This document shows, one piece after another, positions 5,247 through 5,652 of a DNA stretch of 5,652 nucleotides. The DNA is from an uncultured Eubacteriales bacterium (GTDB lineage: Bacteria; Bacillota; Clostridia; Oscillospirales; Oscillospiraceae), in assembly GCA_902475515.1 (NCBI GenBank), contig CABSAB010000110.1, positions 1 to 5,652 on the forward strand, read 5' to 3'. The translations under genes were made by a program, and so were the position numbers. Position 1 is the first letter of the stretch. The number at the start of each line of letters is the position of its first letter. The notes under the pieces are model-generated. The model had not been told where the DNA came from, did not search any database, and saw only the letters and a program-made list of their open reading frames with translations.

Positions 5247-5652
5247 TTATTTAAAGTAGTCCACACCGGCCTGGAAAATGGGCTGGTACTTGTTGCCGCA
5301 AATATTCTTGCCCACCAGGGCACCGGCCCGCTCCGAATGGCCCATCTTTCCCAGAACCCGGCCATCGGGTGAGGTGATGCCCTCAATCGCCAGCATGGAG
5401 CCATTGGGGTTAAAGCGGATATCCATGGAGGGATTGCCGGAAAGGTCTGTATACTGGGTGGCCACCTGGCCGTTCTTGATGAGCTCCTCCAGCATCTCCT
5501 GGGTGGCCACAAAGCGCCCCTCACCGTGGGACACGGGGACATTGTGCAGCTCGTCCACCTGACAGTGCATCATCCACGGGGACTTCACCGAGGCCACCCG
5601 GGTGGTCACATACCGAGACTGATGGCGGCCGATGAGGTTATAGGTCAAGGTG
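5247..5652 (-). CDS. purL: Phosphoribosylformylglycinamidine synthase, C-terminal end (partial)
   Basis: This is the last 134 or so residues of single-chain FGAM synthase, the ATP- and glutamine-dependent enzyme of purine biosynthesis that converts FGAR to FGAM. The frame is open to the right edge (a Thr codon precedes the apparent TTG start at 5646-5648), so most of the gene lies beyond the window. The fragment is the end of the class I glutaminase domain. VPVSHGEGRF contains the catalytic His (5526-5528) and Glu (5520-5522) of the Cys-His-Glu triad; the Cys lies outside. Further family blocks are GNPSMDIRFNPNGSMLAIEG, ITSPDGRVLGKMGHSER, and the terminal AGVDYFK. The stop TAA (5247-5249) lies 21 nt before the MBL gene on the same strand, so read-through into it is likely. 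Confidence 0.95.
   Translation of the reverse strand, partial: TLTYNLIGRHQSRYVTTRVASVKSPWMMHCQVDELHNVPVSHGEGRFVATQEMLEELIKNGQVATQYTDLSGNPSMDIRFNPNGSMLAIEGITSPDGRVLGKMGHSERAGALVGKNICGNKYQPIFQAGVDYFK

Noticed and set aside
5247..5648. Small stand-alone protein starting at TTG 5646-5648
   Set aside because: The sequence matches the extreme C-terminus of PurL and the frame continues past the edge, so it is a gene fragment cut by the window.

Overview
The window looks like chromosomal DNA of a moderately GC-rich Gram-positive anaerobe of the class Clostridia, probably an Oscillospiraceae-type gut bacterium. This is inferred from the strong AGGAGG-type ribosome binding sites, the single-chain PurL C-terminus, a glycine riboswitch ahead of an AgcS transporter, and intrinsic terminators after nearly every unit. 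No mobile element, CRISPR array, tRNA or rRNA was seen, and no defence system is present.

Layout, left to right: (1) bases 1-440, plus strand: the 3' part of a HAD-family phosphatase whose N-terminus lies outside the window. (2) 456-493: a hairpin terminator that serves the HAD gene and the convergent ilvE. (3) 498-1565, minus strand: ilvE, a branched-chain aminotransferase, with its own strong promoter (TTGCGC, 17 bp, extended -10 TGCTATAAT). A perfect palindrome sits inside the promoter spacer. (4) 1692-1725: a terminator-like hairpin below the next gene. (5) 1752-3263, minus strand: an AgcS-family sodium:alanine/glycine symporter. Its leader of about 250 nt (3264-3511) holds a ribosome binding site, an intrinsic terminator, one complete glycine aptamer and a degenerate aptamer-like stem-loop; the promoter lies at 3518-3546. 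(6) 3547-3666: repeat-rich intergenic DNA with the terminator of the upstream operon. (7) 3677-4507, minus strand: an SDR oxidoreductase with an unusual Gly/Pro tract. (8) 4518-5225, minus strand: a metallo-beta-lactamase-fold hydrolase with an HxDxDH variant of the metal motif. (9) 5247-5652, minus strand: the C-terminal end of purL, entering from the right edge.

How the parts work together: purL, the MBL gene and the SDR gene are tightly spaced on one strand (gaps of 21 and 10 nt) and end at one strong terminator, so they probably form one transcript or the tail of one. The agcS unit is separate and appears to be switched off by glycine: P1 of the aptamer and an antiterminator helix compete for the same bases upstream of a canonical terminator. 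ilvE is monocistronic.

The points most worth a second look are the riboswitch with its vestigial first aptamer, the Gly/Pro-rich insertion in the SDR substrate-lid region, the His-to-Asp change in the MBL metal motif, and a short peptide motif (MPDG-x-QP) shared by the MBL and SDR proteins.
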